Counted from the stretch's first letter, positions 14,302-21,709 are shown. The stretch: DNA of 22,478 nt from an uncultured Erysipelotrichaceae bacterium (GCA_902783215.1 CACZQD010000124.1:1-22478), one strand, 5' to 3'. Notes: a model not told the origin generated them from the letters alone. Translations and numbers: made by a program.

Positions 14302-15213
14302 TCATTTCTCACTTTCTCTAATATACTTGACAGCTTCAGTTGCCGCAACTGCTCCATCTGATGTTGCTGTAACTAGTTGTCTTAAACTTTTAATACGGTT
14401 ATCACCAGCAACAAATATACCCGGAATATTAGTATGACAATCTTCCCCAGCTTTAACATATCCATGTTCATCTAATTCAATGATTTTTGCAAAATTTTGA
14501 TTTTCAGGTATACGTCCAACAGCTATAAATAAACCATCTATTTCTAAATTATTAGTTTGTCCAACTTTATTAGTAACTTCAATACTTTCTAATGTTTCAT
14601 TTGCATTCAATTTAGTTACATTACTATTATAAATAAATTCAATATTATTTTTTTTCTTTAAATCTTTAACTGTTCTATCTGATCCTCTAAATTCATCTCT
14701 TCTATGAATTAAGTAAACGGTTGAAGCAATATCACTTAAATAAAGAGCTTCTTCTAAAGCAGTATTCCCACCACCTACAACAGCTACAATTTTATTTTTA
14801 TAAAAAGCTCCATCACAAGTAGCGCAGTAAGATATACCTTTACCTAATAATTTATCTTCATTATCAATACCTAGTTTACGATTATCCGCACCAGTAGCTA
14901 AAATAATTGTTTTTGCTTTATAGGTCTGTTTATTAGTAATTACTTCTTTAAATTCATCATTATTTTTAATATCAATAACTTTTTCAAAGACAATTTCTGC
15001 TCCTAAATCTTTTGCTTGATTATAAAGTTTAGTAGCAAAATCAAAACCTGATATATGTCGTTCTACAGGATAATTTTCAATATCTAAAGTATTAACAATT
15101 TGACCACCATAAGTTTTAGCTTCTAATACTAATACTTTTTTTGAGGCACGTCTAGCATAAATAGCAGCTGTAAGCCCTGCGGGCCCCGCACCAATTACAA
15201 TAATATCATACAT
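14302..15213 (-). CDS. trxB: Thioredoxin reductase
   Basis: A 303-residue flavoprotein that reduces thioredoxin with NADPH. It has the FAD-binding GAGPAGLTAAIYARR at the N-terminus, the redox-active CATC (130-133), the NADPH-binding GGGNTALEEALYL (147-159) with HRRDEFRGSDR (170-180), and the final FAD motif GIFVAGDNR...LRQLVTATSDGAVAA. The intact HRRxxxR favours NADPH use over the ferredoxin- or F420-linked variants. AAGGAATT precedes the ATG, which is one base past the gpx stop. Its position right after a two-Cys peroxidase suggests supply of reducing power via thioredoxin. Confidence 0.96.
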   Translation of the reverse strand: MYDIIVIGAGPAGLTAAIYARRASKKVLVLEAKTYGGQIVNTLDIENYPVERHISGFDFATKLYNQAKDLGAEIVFEKVIDIKNNDEFKEVITNKQTYKAKTIILATGADNRKLGIDNEDKLLGKGISYCATCDGAFYKNKIVAVVGGGNTALEEALYLSDIASTVYLIHRRDEFRGSDRTVKDLKKKNNIEFIYNSNVTKLNANETLESIEVTNKVGQTNNLEIDGLFIAVGRIPENQNFAKIIELDEHGYVKAGEDCHTNIPGIFVAGDNRIKSLRQLVTATSDGAVAATEAVKYIRESEK

Positions 15214-15214
15214 A

Positions 15215-15754
15215 TTAAATAATTCCTTCTATATCTTGTTCCATATTTTTAGGATCAAATGTTGGATCATAACGTTTGATAACATTTCCTTCTTTATCCA
15301 CCAAAAATTTAGTAAAATTCCAATGAATGTCATTGCCTTTAAAATCATTTTTAGCTATTTTTTTAATTGCCTTCATAGCCATTTTGTTTTTAAGGCCTTT
15401 AACTTCTTCATTAGGTTGTTGTTCTTTTAAGTACGTATATAAACTATCTTCTTTATCACCATTAACTTCTAATTTAGCAAATTGATCAAAACTAGTCTGA
15501 TATTTAGATTGGCAAAATTCATGAATTTCGTCATTAGTTCCAGGAGCTTGATGACCAAACTGATTACAGGGAAAATCTAATATTTCTAAACCACTATCGT
15601 GATATTTTTGATAGAGTTGTTCTAATCCTTCATATTGTGGTGTGAAACCACACCCTGTAGCTGTATTTACTATAATCATTACTTTACCTTTTAAATTTGA
15701 TAATGAAAAATCACTTCCATCTCTTTTTTTCACACTATAATCATATATACTCAT
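15215..15754 (-). CDS. gpx: Glutathione peroxidase-family, probably thioredoxin-dependent two-Cys peroxidase
   Basis: A 179-residue Gpx/BsaA-family peroxidase reducing H2O2 or organic hydroperoxides. The peroxidatic site NTATGCGFTPQYEGL (Cys35) has TATG where VASK/C is common; FPCNQFG (C63, N64, Q65) and WNFTKFL (W145, N146) complete the catalytic set. A further Cys81 (HEFCQSKYQ) lies 46 residues after Cys35. This equals the spacing of the peroxidatic and resolving cysteines in yeast Gpx3 (36/82), which marks thioredoxin-dependent members. GAGG stands 6 bases before the ATG at 15754; the longer frame to 15808 would cover the promoter. It is first in the operon with trxB. Confidence 0.94.
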   Translation of the reverse strand: MSIYDYSVKKRDGSDFSLSNLKGKVMIIVNTATGCGFTPQYEGLEQLYQKYHDSGLEILDFPCNQFGHQAPGTNDEIHEFCQSKYQTSFDQFAKLEVNGDKEDSLYTYLKEQQPNEEVKGLKNKMAMKAIKKIAKNDFKGNDIHWNFTKFLVDKEGNVIKRYDPTFDPKNMEQDIEGII

Positions 15755-15779
15755 ATAATACCTCTTTTCTATCACTTTA

Positions 15780-15808
15780 ATTGTATCAATGAAAGTTATA
15801 TATGTCAA
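15780..15808 (-). promoter_or_regulatory. gpx-trxB-SDR operon promoter
   Basis: TTGACA (15803-15808) and TACAAT (15780-15785) are 17 bases apart, with an extended TGA before the -10. This is the best sigma-70-type promoter in the window and fixes the gpx start at 15754. Confidence 0.85.
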
Positions 15809-15832
15809 TAAAATTATTATGAAAAGATTGTC

Positions 15833-15860
15833 AAAAAAAAGAAGAAAAATCTCCTTTTTT
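15833..15860 (-). terminator. Terminator of the ClpX-like operon
   Basis: A 10-bp stem with one G-U pair (15835-15844 with 15851-15860) and a 6-base loop, with the T-rich 3' arm running into two more Ts on the minus strand. It lies 12 bases beyond the stop at 15873. Confidence 0.65.
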
Positions 15861-15872
15861 ATATATAATTAC

Positions 15873-16232
15873 TTAAACTTCAAATTCTGTTAAATATGGA
15901 AAATCTCTTTCTTTTTTTAAATACTTAGCAATTTGTCCAACCACACTACAATAATATACAATTTTATCATTATTCATATGATTATGTATAAAACTAACTA
16001 AATCAGAATAGATAGGTGTGAGTCTTTTAATATCTTTTTGAATTACTAAAAGTATATTATACAAACGATTAAATTCCATATCACTATTTTTTTCTTCTGA
16101 TATCGCTCCTTCTAATGATGCAATTTCCCTTGCTTCTTCTAATCTTATTTGAGGATATCTAATAATAATATCTGATGCAACTACATTAATACGATCTTCT
16201 TCTTTTAAATTACCATTATAATCATAATTCAT
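15873..16232 (-). CDS. Unrecognised small protein downstream of the ClpX-like gene
   Basis: I start it at 16232 (MNYDYNGNLKEEDRINVV, 119 residues), with AAAGGTG about 10 bases upstream; the longer frame to 16280 lies inside the ATPase gene. The protein is acidic at the N-terminus, contains an IIIRYPQIRLEEAREIASLEG segment (about 22-42), then predicted helices ending in AKYLKKERDFPYLTEFEV. No signal peptide, membrane segment or metal motif is visible. Its ATG lies one base beyond the ATPase stop, so the two are translated together. Given that placement it could be an adaptor, inhibitor or substrate of the unfoldase, but this is inference only. Confidence 0.8.
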   Translation of the reverse strand: MNYDYNGNLKEEDRINVVASDIIIRYPQIRLEEAREIASLEGAISEEKNSDMEFNRLYNILLVIQKDIKRLTPIYSDLVSFIHNHMNNDKIVYYCSVVGQIAKYLKKERDFPYLTEFEV

Positions 16233-16233
16233 A

Positions 16234-17574
16234 TTATTTACGCACCTTTCTAGTTGTAGTATTATTATTAATTTGTTCAACTAATTGAGCAGTAATAACT
16301 ATTTCTTTATTTTCTCCACGATAAAGTTCTTTTAAAATAGTGGTTCGAATACTGTTCATTACTGTCTGTAAACTACGTGCACCTGTATTTAATTCATAAG
16401 CACACCTAGCAATTTCTACATAAACATCATCAGTAATAACTAATTGTTTTCCTTTTGATTCAACTAATTTTTTTAAAGATATTAATGGACTAATAGATGA
16501 TTCTTTTAATATTCTAAATAAATCATCTTTAGAATATTCCTCAGTGTGTAGATAAGTATTAAATCTTCCTACTAATTCTCTTTCTAATCCTAAATCAACT
16601 AAATCTTGTGGCGTAATACTATACTCCATTATATTATCACCTAATGCCTGTCCAAAACCAACAGCATTATCAACGTGTTGTTTATCTTGTCTTAAATTTG
16701 ATAAAGCACCCAAACAAATAAAAGTTAATTTCGAAGTATCAAATGTTATTTTTTTAGAATATAAAAAATTTGGTCCAACATTTATTTCATATTTACCGCC
16801 GCCCATAAAATCTAGTAATTGTTGTTGAACAGCTGTTTTCATAACTAAACCTCGATTACTATCTGAAGCTAATTTATCAAATTCATCAAATACAATGATA
16901 CCTCTTTGAGCTTTTTCTAAATTACCATTAGCTCTTTCGTATAGTTTTTTCAATGTATCCGTAATATCTCCACCAACATAACCTGTTGATGAATAATTAA
17001 TAACAGATGTAGATGTAAAAGGAATGTCTAACTGTTCAGTTATTTCTCTTGTAATAGCAGTCTTACCTGTTCCTGTTGGGCCATCAAGAAAAATAATTGA
17101 TCTTTCCCCATCATTAATATGATCTTGTTTAGCTAACTCTTGATTATTAATAATATTATAAAACAATTGTTCAGCAACTTTTTCTTGACCAATAAATTTC
17201 TTTTGAACGCCGTCTAAAATCCCCCATATTTTATCTTCATCTAATTGTAATTGTTCTTCTGGCTTTTCATCTACTATATAATCTATATCAAGGTTTTTAA
17301 ATAGTGAGGATAATGGTTTGTTTATATTATTATTTTGTTTATCAAGTAAAGAATTAGATCTTTGAAATTTTTTTGCTTTTCTCTTCATGAGACCATTTTC
17401 TATACAATCATCTAAGACAAATTGAAAACTAGGATATTTATCAAATTTAGAATTTTGATATTTACCAAATTGATATAGAATTGATAATTGTTGTAAATAA
17501 GGTATATTTAATAGCGTATACAATGTTTCCGGAGTAATTTCATATATATCAAAATCCTTTTTTTTTACAGTCAT
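16234..17574 (-). CDS. ClpX-like AAA+ unfoldase without a zinc-binding domain
   Basis: A 446-residue ClpX-type ATPase. The N-terminal ~110 residues lack the four-Cys zinc-binding domain of ClpX and match nothing I know. The AAA+ core follows: FIGQEKVAEQL (128), Walker A GPTGTGKT (165-172), pore loop GYVGGD (198-203), Walker B IIVFDEFDK (226-234), FICLGALSNL (285-294), arginine finger region LVGRF (334-338) and sensor 2 GARSLQTV (398-405). At 304-308 AVGFG aligns with the GIGFG of ClpX, so the ClpP-docking IGF loop is present as VGF. Either a ClpP partner or a protease-free remodeller is possible. The ATG at 17574 has no clear ribosome site and overlaps the upstream gene by 26 bases beside an A9 run. 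Confidence 0.88.
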   Translation of the reverse strand: MTVKKKDFDIYEITPETLYTLLNIPYLQQLSILYQFGKYQNSKFDKYPSFQFVLDDCIENGLMKRKAKKFQRSNSLLDKQNNNINKPLSSLFKNLDIDYIVDEKPEEQLQLDEDKIWGILDGVQKKFIGQEKVAEQLFYNIINNQELAKQDHINDGERSIIFLDGPTGTGKTAITREITEQLDIPFTSTSVINYSSTGYVGGDITDTLKKLYERANGNLEKAQRGIIVFDEFDKLASDSNRGLVMKTAVQQQLLDFMGGGKYEINVGPNFLYSKKITFDTSKLTFICLGALSNLRQDKQHVDNAVGFGQALGDNIMEYSITPQDLVDLGLERELVGRFNTYLHTEEYSKDDLFRILKESSISPLISLKKLVESKGKQLVITDDVYVEIARCAYELNTGARSLQTVMNSIRTTILKELYRGENKEIVITAQLVEQINNNTTTRKVRK

Positions 17575-17953
17575 TTAAGTAGATTAATGGTTCTCTAAAC
17601 CAATTATTATATAAATTTATGTATTGACTATCTGGTTTGACTAATTTAGGATTATCACTGTCAGATTCTTTTTCCAAATCTAAAAAATCATAAAAAGAAG
17701 ATAGTTTTATATGTTCACTTTTTAAAATAAGATCTCTTAAAATACCCTCAACTAAAAAAGCAGCTAAGAATAAAGACATGCATTTTTTATCTACTTTATC
17801 TAACTCAATAATTTCACGTAATCCTGGTAATATTTCTACTTCTTTTTTTATTTCTTTATCTTCAATTGTATTAAAAATATCCATAGCTTTTTCTAAGTAT
17901 TGTTTAGTTTCAATACTTAAATCATAATAATTGGCTAACAGTTCATAATGCAT
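17549..17953 (-). CDS. Unrecognised small protein upstream of the ClpX-like gene
   Basis: A 134-residue soluble protein, first in the ClpX-like operon, with a strong ribosome site (AAAGGAG, 7 bases before the ATG). It is predicted helical: residues 1-35 (ANYYDLSIETKQYLEKAMDI), 38-52 and a hydrophobic helix CMSLFLAAFLVEGILRDLIL (58-77), then a charged, less regular tail. It ends NDCKKKGF just after the next gene's start codon. The last codons contain nine consecutive As. A one-base change or slip there would fuse it to the ATPase frame. I do not recognise the family; an N-terminal module or partner of the ATPase is plausible. Confidence 0.8.
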   Translation of the reverse strand: MHYELLANYYDLSIETKQYLEKAMDIFNTIEDKEIKKEVEILPGLREIIELDKVDKKCMSLFLAAFLVEGILRDLILKSEHIKLSSFYDFLDLEKESDSDNPKLVKPDSQYINLYNNWFREPLIYLNDCKKKGF

Positions 17954-17973
17954 ATGATCACTCCTTTAATATA

Positions 17974-17982
17974 ATTATAACA
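17974..17982 (-). promoter_or_regulatory. Extended -10 promoter of the ClpX-like operon
   Basis: TGTTATAAT on the minus strand, some 20 bases before the ATG at 17953. No clear -35. It shares its sequence with the promoters at 5498, 11169 and 19606. Confidence 0.6.
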
Positions 17983-18043
17983 TTTTAAAATGATATCATG
18001 TTTAAAATTCTTTATTATTATTTAAATTTGACATTTATTTGAC

Positions 18044-18069
18044 AAAAAAAGAAGTGATTAAACACTTCT
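18044..18069 (-). terminator. Terminator of the diaminopentanoate dehydrogenase-like gene
   Basis: AGAAGTG (18050-18056) pairs with CACTTCT (18063-18069) around a 6-base loop and runs into seven Ts on the minus strand. The stop codon TAG (18068-18070) forms part of the stem. Confidence 0.85.
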
Positions 18070-19120
18070 ATCTTTGATATTTGTGTAGTTCACCCATTTG
18101 TGATGTTGGAACAAATCCACTAGTAGCTGCTATAACATCTGGAATACGATTAACAATTGTCGCACAAGTAAGTTCTACTGTCGCCGGTCTTTCAATAACT
18201 AAGTGAGTATTTGGTTCACCAATTACTTCCCAGTCATTGCAATCATAATCATCTTTGGAATATACTTTTCCAATACACTCAGTTTCTAAAACAACACCTT
18301 CTTCTGTTTCAGTTGTTACAACTGCACGCATTCCAGTACATACACCTGCTTTAACTGTCATACCTAAAGTAGATGATTCAATATCGCCTTCATAAAATGT
18401 AGGAATACATTCTTGTGATTGGTGTTTAACAGTTAAACCTAATTTATCACATAACCATCCATTAACATTCCACATATAGCTTGGTAAGTATTTACCACTT
18501 TCAATAATAGCTTGACGTTCTTCATCACTAATACGATCAATACTAGCTATTTCTTTATCAAATTCTTCTTTAGTATATCCTGCTCCATGAGCTTTTGCTA
18601 AAGCAATACCATAATCTTCAACATTATATGAAGTACTTCCTTTAATCTTAGTAATTGTTTGAGTAGATCCTGCTATAGTTGAAATTAAATTTCCCCAGTA
18701 AGCATCTTGATATCCACTACCAGTTATTGTACAATTATTTTCTTTTGCAAGTACATCTATTTCTTTAGTTAAATTAGGATTAGAATTCATAGGATAGAAT
18801 GCTTCTTCACAAGTAGTAATAGCATTTACTCCTAATTTAGCACATAATAGTAATGGCTCTCTTAAATCCTCAAGTAAACTCATAGTAGTAACAATAACTG
18901 CATCAGGATTACAACTTTTAATTACTTCTTCAGCATCTTTAGTAGAATGAATAGTAACACCTTTACTATCACCACCCATAACTGCACTAATATCCTTTCC
19001 AATAATATCTGGGTTGATATCAATAGCTCCTACTATTTCCCAACCATTTTCAAAAACATAACGCATTGTGTACTCACTCATTTTTCCACAACCATATTGA
19101 ACAATTCTTAATTTGCTCAT
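18068..19120 (-). CDS. 2,4-diaminopentanoate dehydrogenase-like oxidoreductase
   Basis: A 350-residue protein with an N-terminal Rossmann fold (RIVQYGCGKMSEYTMRYV; DINPDIIGKDI) of the dihydrodipicolinate-reductase superfamily. The remainder (TGSGYQDAYWGNL, YNVEDYGIALAKAHGAGYT, VIERPATVELTCATIVNRIPDVIAA) resembles 2,4-diaminopentanoate dehydrogenase, the NAD(P)-dependent enzyme of the oxidative ornithine fermentation pathway. None of the partner genes of that pathway (ornithine mutase, ornithine racemase, AKP thiolase) is in the window, so the substrate is uncertain. AAGGAGAGTGA precedes the ATG. It is a monocistronic unit with its own promoter and terminator. Confidence 0.78.
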   Translation of the reverse strand: MSKLRIVQYGCGKMSEYTMRYVFENGWEIVGAIDINPDIIGKDISAVMGGDSKGVTIHSTKDAEEVIKSCNPDAVIVTTMSLLEDLREPLLLCAKLGVNAITTCEEAFYPMNSNPNLTKEIDVLAKENNCTITGSGYQDAYWGNLISTIAGSTQTITKIKGSTSYNVEDYGIALAKAHGAGYTKEEFDKEIASIDRISDEERQAIIESGKYLPSYMWNVNGWLCDKLGLTVKHQSQECIPTFYEGDIESSTLGMTVKAGVCTGMRAVVTTETEEGVVLETECIGKVYSKDDYDCNDWEVIGEPNTHLVIERPATVELTCATIVNRIPDVIAATSGFVPTSQMGELHKYQR

Positions 19121-19142
19121 AATTCACTCTCCTTCTAGTTTC

Positions 19143-19170
19143 ATTATAGCATACATTTAAATTTATTAAA
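19143..19170 (-). promoter_or_regulatory. Promoter of the diaminopentanoate dehydrogenase-like gene
   Basis: TTTAAT (19165-19170) and TATAAT (19143-19148) are 16 bases apart, and TGC before the -10 makes it an extended -10 type. Confidence 0.65.
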
Positions 19171-19214
19171 CATAAATTGAGCTTACTTGACACTTTGTTT
19201 ACAATTTTTTAAAC

Positions 19215-19237
19215 AAAAAATAGACCTAAGTCTATTT
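19215..19237 (-). terminator. Terminator of the small lipoprotein gene
   Basis: AAATAGAC (19218-19225) pairs with GTCTATTT (19230-19237) around a 4-base loop, with a T-tract on the minus strand. The TAG stop at 19232-19234 is in the stem. Confidence 0.85.
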
Positions 19238-19585
19238 CTTTTCAAATGTCATTGATGTATCATCATCTGATAAAGTAATATTATTTTTCTTAAAAGTATA
19301 TTTTGTTTTACCTTTAGATTTACTTTTTTCAGTAAAGTACTTTTTATCATATGTTAATTTTGTTGTATCACTACCCATCTTTAAAGTAGCTGTTCCATCA
19401 TCTTTTAATTCTAAACTTGCTTCAATACCTAGTTTTTTTAATTGTTTAGCAGTAACAGTACTTTTACCACTTTTCATTTCTAATAATGTATATTTTCCTG
19501 CCATTTGTTTTCTATAGTTAGAACCACATCCAACTAATAAAATCGAACAAACTAGCACAGCAAATAATAATATAAACTTTTTCAT
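19232..19585 (-). CDS. Small lipoprotein, possible lipocalin-like fold
   Basis: A 117-residue lipoprotein. MKKFILLFAVLVCSILLVGC is a clear signal peptide with lipobox LVGC, so Cys20 would be lipidated and the protein held on the outer face of the membrane. The mature part begins GSNYRKQMAGKYTLLEMKSG and alternates short beta strands (ASLELKDDGTATLKMG, TKYTFKKNNITLSDDDTSMTFEKK), in the manner of lipocalin-like or META-type small barrels. It is Lys- and Thr-rich. AAAGGAG precedes the ATG. It is monocistronic, with its own promoter and terminator. Function is unknown. Confidence 0.88.
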   Translation of the reverse strand: MKKFILLFAVLVCSILLVGCGSNYRKQMAGKYTLLEMKSGKSTVTAKQLKKLGIEASLELKDDGTATLKMGSDTTKLTYDKKYFTEKSKSKGKTKYTFKKNNITLSDDDTSMTFEKK

Positions 19586-19605
19586 AACATACTCCTTTCA
19601 TATAT

Positions 19606-19614
19606 ATTATAACA
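19606..19614 (-). promoter_or_regulatory. Extended -10 promoter of the lipoprotein gene
   Basis: TGTTATAAT on the minus strand, some 20 bases before the ribosome site and ATG at 19585. No strong -35. Confidence 0.55.
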
Positions 19615-19640
19615 ATTGTATGTAATATATAAAAGATCTT

Positions 19641-20117
19641 TTAATATTTTTTTACTTCAAAAACTATTTTACTATTAATTATTTTTTTAGCTCGATCTAT
19701 TTTACGATCCATTTCACTATCTGTAAAAAGTAAATTATAAGCGCTTTCCCAAATAATAAAGCATCCGATAATATCAATAATATTTAATAATGTATCAAAT
19801 ACTTGAATAATATTTTCAATAACAATAATTAAAACACCAATAATAAGAAGTATTAAGTTAGTATAATTAGTGCGATGATTATCTATCATTGTATATTTTG
19901 TTTCTAAACCATAATGAGTACGAATGGCATTAACGATTTTATCTTTTTGATCATCATCTAATTTATTATCTGTAATAATTTTAATAATCATTTCTTTTTT
20001 TAATACTCGGGAACACCTATTTTCAATATAATTAGCTAATTCATCTGATATATCTTCTTCATCAAAACAATTAAATAAAATATCTATATCACTTACTTTA
20101 ATAATAACTTCTTCCAT
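19641..20117 (-). CDS. Unrecognised small membrane protein
   Basis: A 158-residue protein from the ATG at 20117; a GTG at 20126 overlapping the carboxypeptidase stop would add three residues. The N-terminal ~75 residues are soluble and charged, including CFDEEDISDELANYIENRCS and LDDDQKDKIVNAI, probably helical. Two close hydrophobic segments follow (about residues 84-105 and 108-128), then a short cytoplasmic tail rich in Lys and Asp. The ribosome site is weak, GGGAAG in the end of the upstream gene, which suggests coupling to the M32 carboxypeptidase. I do not recognise a family. Confidence 0.78.
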   Translation of the reverse strand: MEEVIIKVSDIDILFNCFDEEDISDELANYIENRCSRVLKKEMIIKIITDNKLDDDQKDKIVNAIRTHYGLETKYTMIDNHRTNYTNLILLIIGVLIIVIENIIQVFDTLLNIIDIIGCFIIWESAYNLLFTDSEMDRKIDRAKKIINSKIVFEVKKY

Positions 20118-20125
20118 AACAAACA

Positions 20126-21595
20126 CTACTTCCCATATTTATTCTCAAAATATCTAATAATTGGTTCAGTACTTATTTCTTTACCACATACTCTTTTAAT
20201 AACTTCAATAGCATTATAAGCTCCACCAAACTTATGAATATGATTATTTAAAAACTTCGTAATATCTTTGATTTTACCATTTCTTAATAATTCATCGATA
20301 CTCCCTAAATTTTTTTCAATCGCATCAATATACATACCATCATATATAGTACCTAATAAATAAGATGGAAAATATCCAAAACTACCATCTGACCAATGCA
20401 TATCTTGCATTAGACCATCACTATCTTTTTCGACATCCATATTTAAATACTCTTTCATTTTTTGATTCCAAATATTAGGAAGGTCCCCAAAACTAATCTT
20501 ACCATTAAATAAATCTCTTTCAATTTCATATCTTAAAATAATGTGCATAGGATAAGTTAACTCATCAGCTCTTGTTCTAATTAAACTAGGAGTAGCTGTA
20601 TTAAGACCTTTAACAAACTCATCTAAACTCAAATCTATATGCATTAACTTACTAAACTCATCATAAATTGGAATCCAGAAATTTTTATTACGACCTAAAA
20701 TATTTTCAAAAAATCTAGATTGACTCTCATGAACATCAAAAATATATGGAATAGAAATATTTTCATAACGTGATAGTTTTGGATCTATATTCTGTTCAAA
20801 AATACCATGTCCACCTTCATGAATAATAGTTGAAACAAAAGTAAAAATATTATTATCTTTATCAAAAGCAATACGTTCATCATCCCTTGACATTTTCTCC
20901 ATAAAGCCATGTGGATAATTACCTAAAGAACCCCTATCCATATCAAATCCAATATAATCAAGTAAAAAATTAGCTCCTTTTTTTAATTCACTCACACTAT
21001 AATCTCTTTCATATTTAGGTACATCAACTACTTCTTTAGGAATAATTTTTAATAAAGATTCCTTCATTTCACCAAATAATTTATCAATTAAAGAAGACTT
21101 AATACCAGGTTGATAACTACTAAGCATTACATCATATAAATTAGGTGTTTCACTATCAATATAACGATAATACTTCTTAACCATATTAAACATATCCTCT
21201 AGATATGGTTTATATATTGAATAATCATTTTTATCTTTAGCTTCTTCCCACTTCATATTAGTAATATTTTGTTGCTTAACAAACTCATTATGAAAATCCT
21301 CAGGAACATTTTTATTCTCATTATAATATCTTAATTGATTTTGAATATATCTTTGTTCAGCTTCTTCTAAAGATAAATACTCATCACTATTAATAACACA
21401 ATTCAATAACTTACCATACTCATCATTAGTTTGTAATACAAATAACTTATTACTATATTTAGTAAGTAAATCAACATAATATTCTTTGCTCTTTTCAGGA
21501 GCATTAACCCTTAACTCCCAATTTAAAATATTAACTATACACTGTAAATCACTAATCTCTTTTTGATACTTTAATAATTCATCTAATTTATTCAT
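20126..21595 (-). CDS. M32-family metallocarboxypeptidase
   Basis: A 489-residue zinc carboxypeptidase of family M32 (thermostable carboxypeptidase 1 type), which trims C-terminal residues from peptides in the cytoplasm. The catalytic HEGGH (259-263) is followed by DVHESQSRFFENILGRN (287-303), which carries the third ligand Glu and the family's HESQS motif. Length is normal for the family (about 500). The HPF-type motif before the active site reads NYPHGF, and the aspartate-arginine block after it (SRDDERIAF) is present, so that region is somewhat divergent. GGAGG stands about 9 bases before the ATG. It forms a two-gene unit with the small membrane protein. Confidence 0.93.
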   Translation of the reverse strand: MNKLDELLKYQKEISDLQCIVNILNWELRVNAPEKSKEYYVDLLTKYSNKLFVLQTNDEYGKLLNCVINSDEYLSLEEAEQRYIQNQLRYYNENKNVPEDFHNEFVKQQNITNMKWEEAKDKNDYSIYKPYLEDMFNMVKKYYRYIDSETPNLYDVMLSSYQPGIKSSLIDKLFGEMKESLLKIIPKEVVDVPKYERDYSVSELKKGANFLLDYIGFDMDRGSLGNYPHGFMEKMSRDDERIAFDKDNNIFTFVSTIIHEGGHGIFEQNIDPKLSRYENISIPYIFDVHESQSRFFENILGRNKNFWIPIYDEFSKLMHIDLSLDEFVKGLNTATPSLIRTRADELTYPMHIILRYEIERDLFNGKISFGDLPNIWNQKMKEYLNMDVEKDSDGLMQDMHWSDGSFGYFPSYLLGTIYDGMYIDAIEKNLGSIDELLRNGKIKDITKFLNNHIHKFGGAYNAIEVIKRVCGKEISTEPIIRYFENKYGK

Positions 21596-21646
21596 TTTAT
21601 CATTCCTCCTATATTATATATTAACACAATTCTATAAAATAATGAA

Positions 21647-21669
21647 CAAAAAAGAATAAGATTATTCTT
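21647..21669 (-). terminator. Terminator downstream of the YgjV-like gene
   Basis: AAGAATA (21652-21658) pairs with TATTCTT (21663-21669) around a 4-base loop and is followed by six Ts on the minus strand. It is more than 110 bases beyond the YgjV-like stop. Confidence 0.6.
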
Positions 21670-21675
21670 ATTTCT

Positions 21676-21709
21676 TGTATATTTGTAAATGATGTGAAAC
21701 AAATATACA
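21676..21709. other. 11-bp perfect inverted repeat in an intergenic region
   Basis: TGTATATTTGT (21676-21686) and ACAAATATACA (21699-21709) flank a 12-base spacer. No T-tract adjoins it on either strand, so it is not a simple terminator. It lies between the YgjV-like gene and the terminator at 21647. Confidence 0.6.

Noticed and set aside
15236..15430. Plus-strand ORF opposite gpx
   Set aside because: Shadow of the Gpx C-terminal region; Phe/Ile-rich antisense composition.
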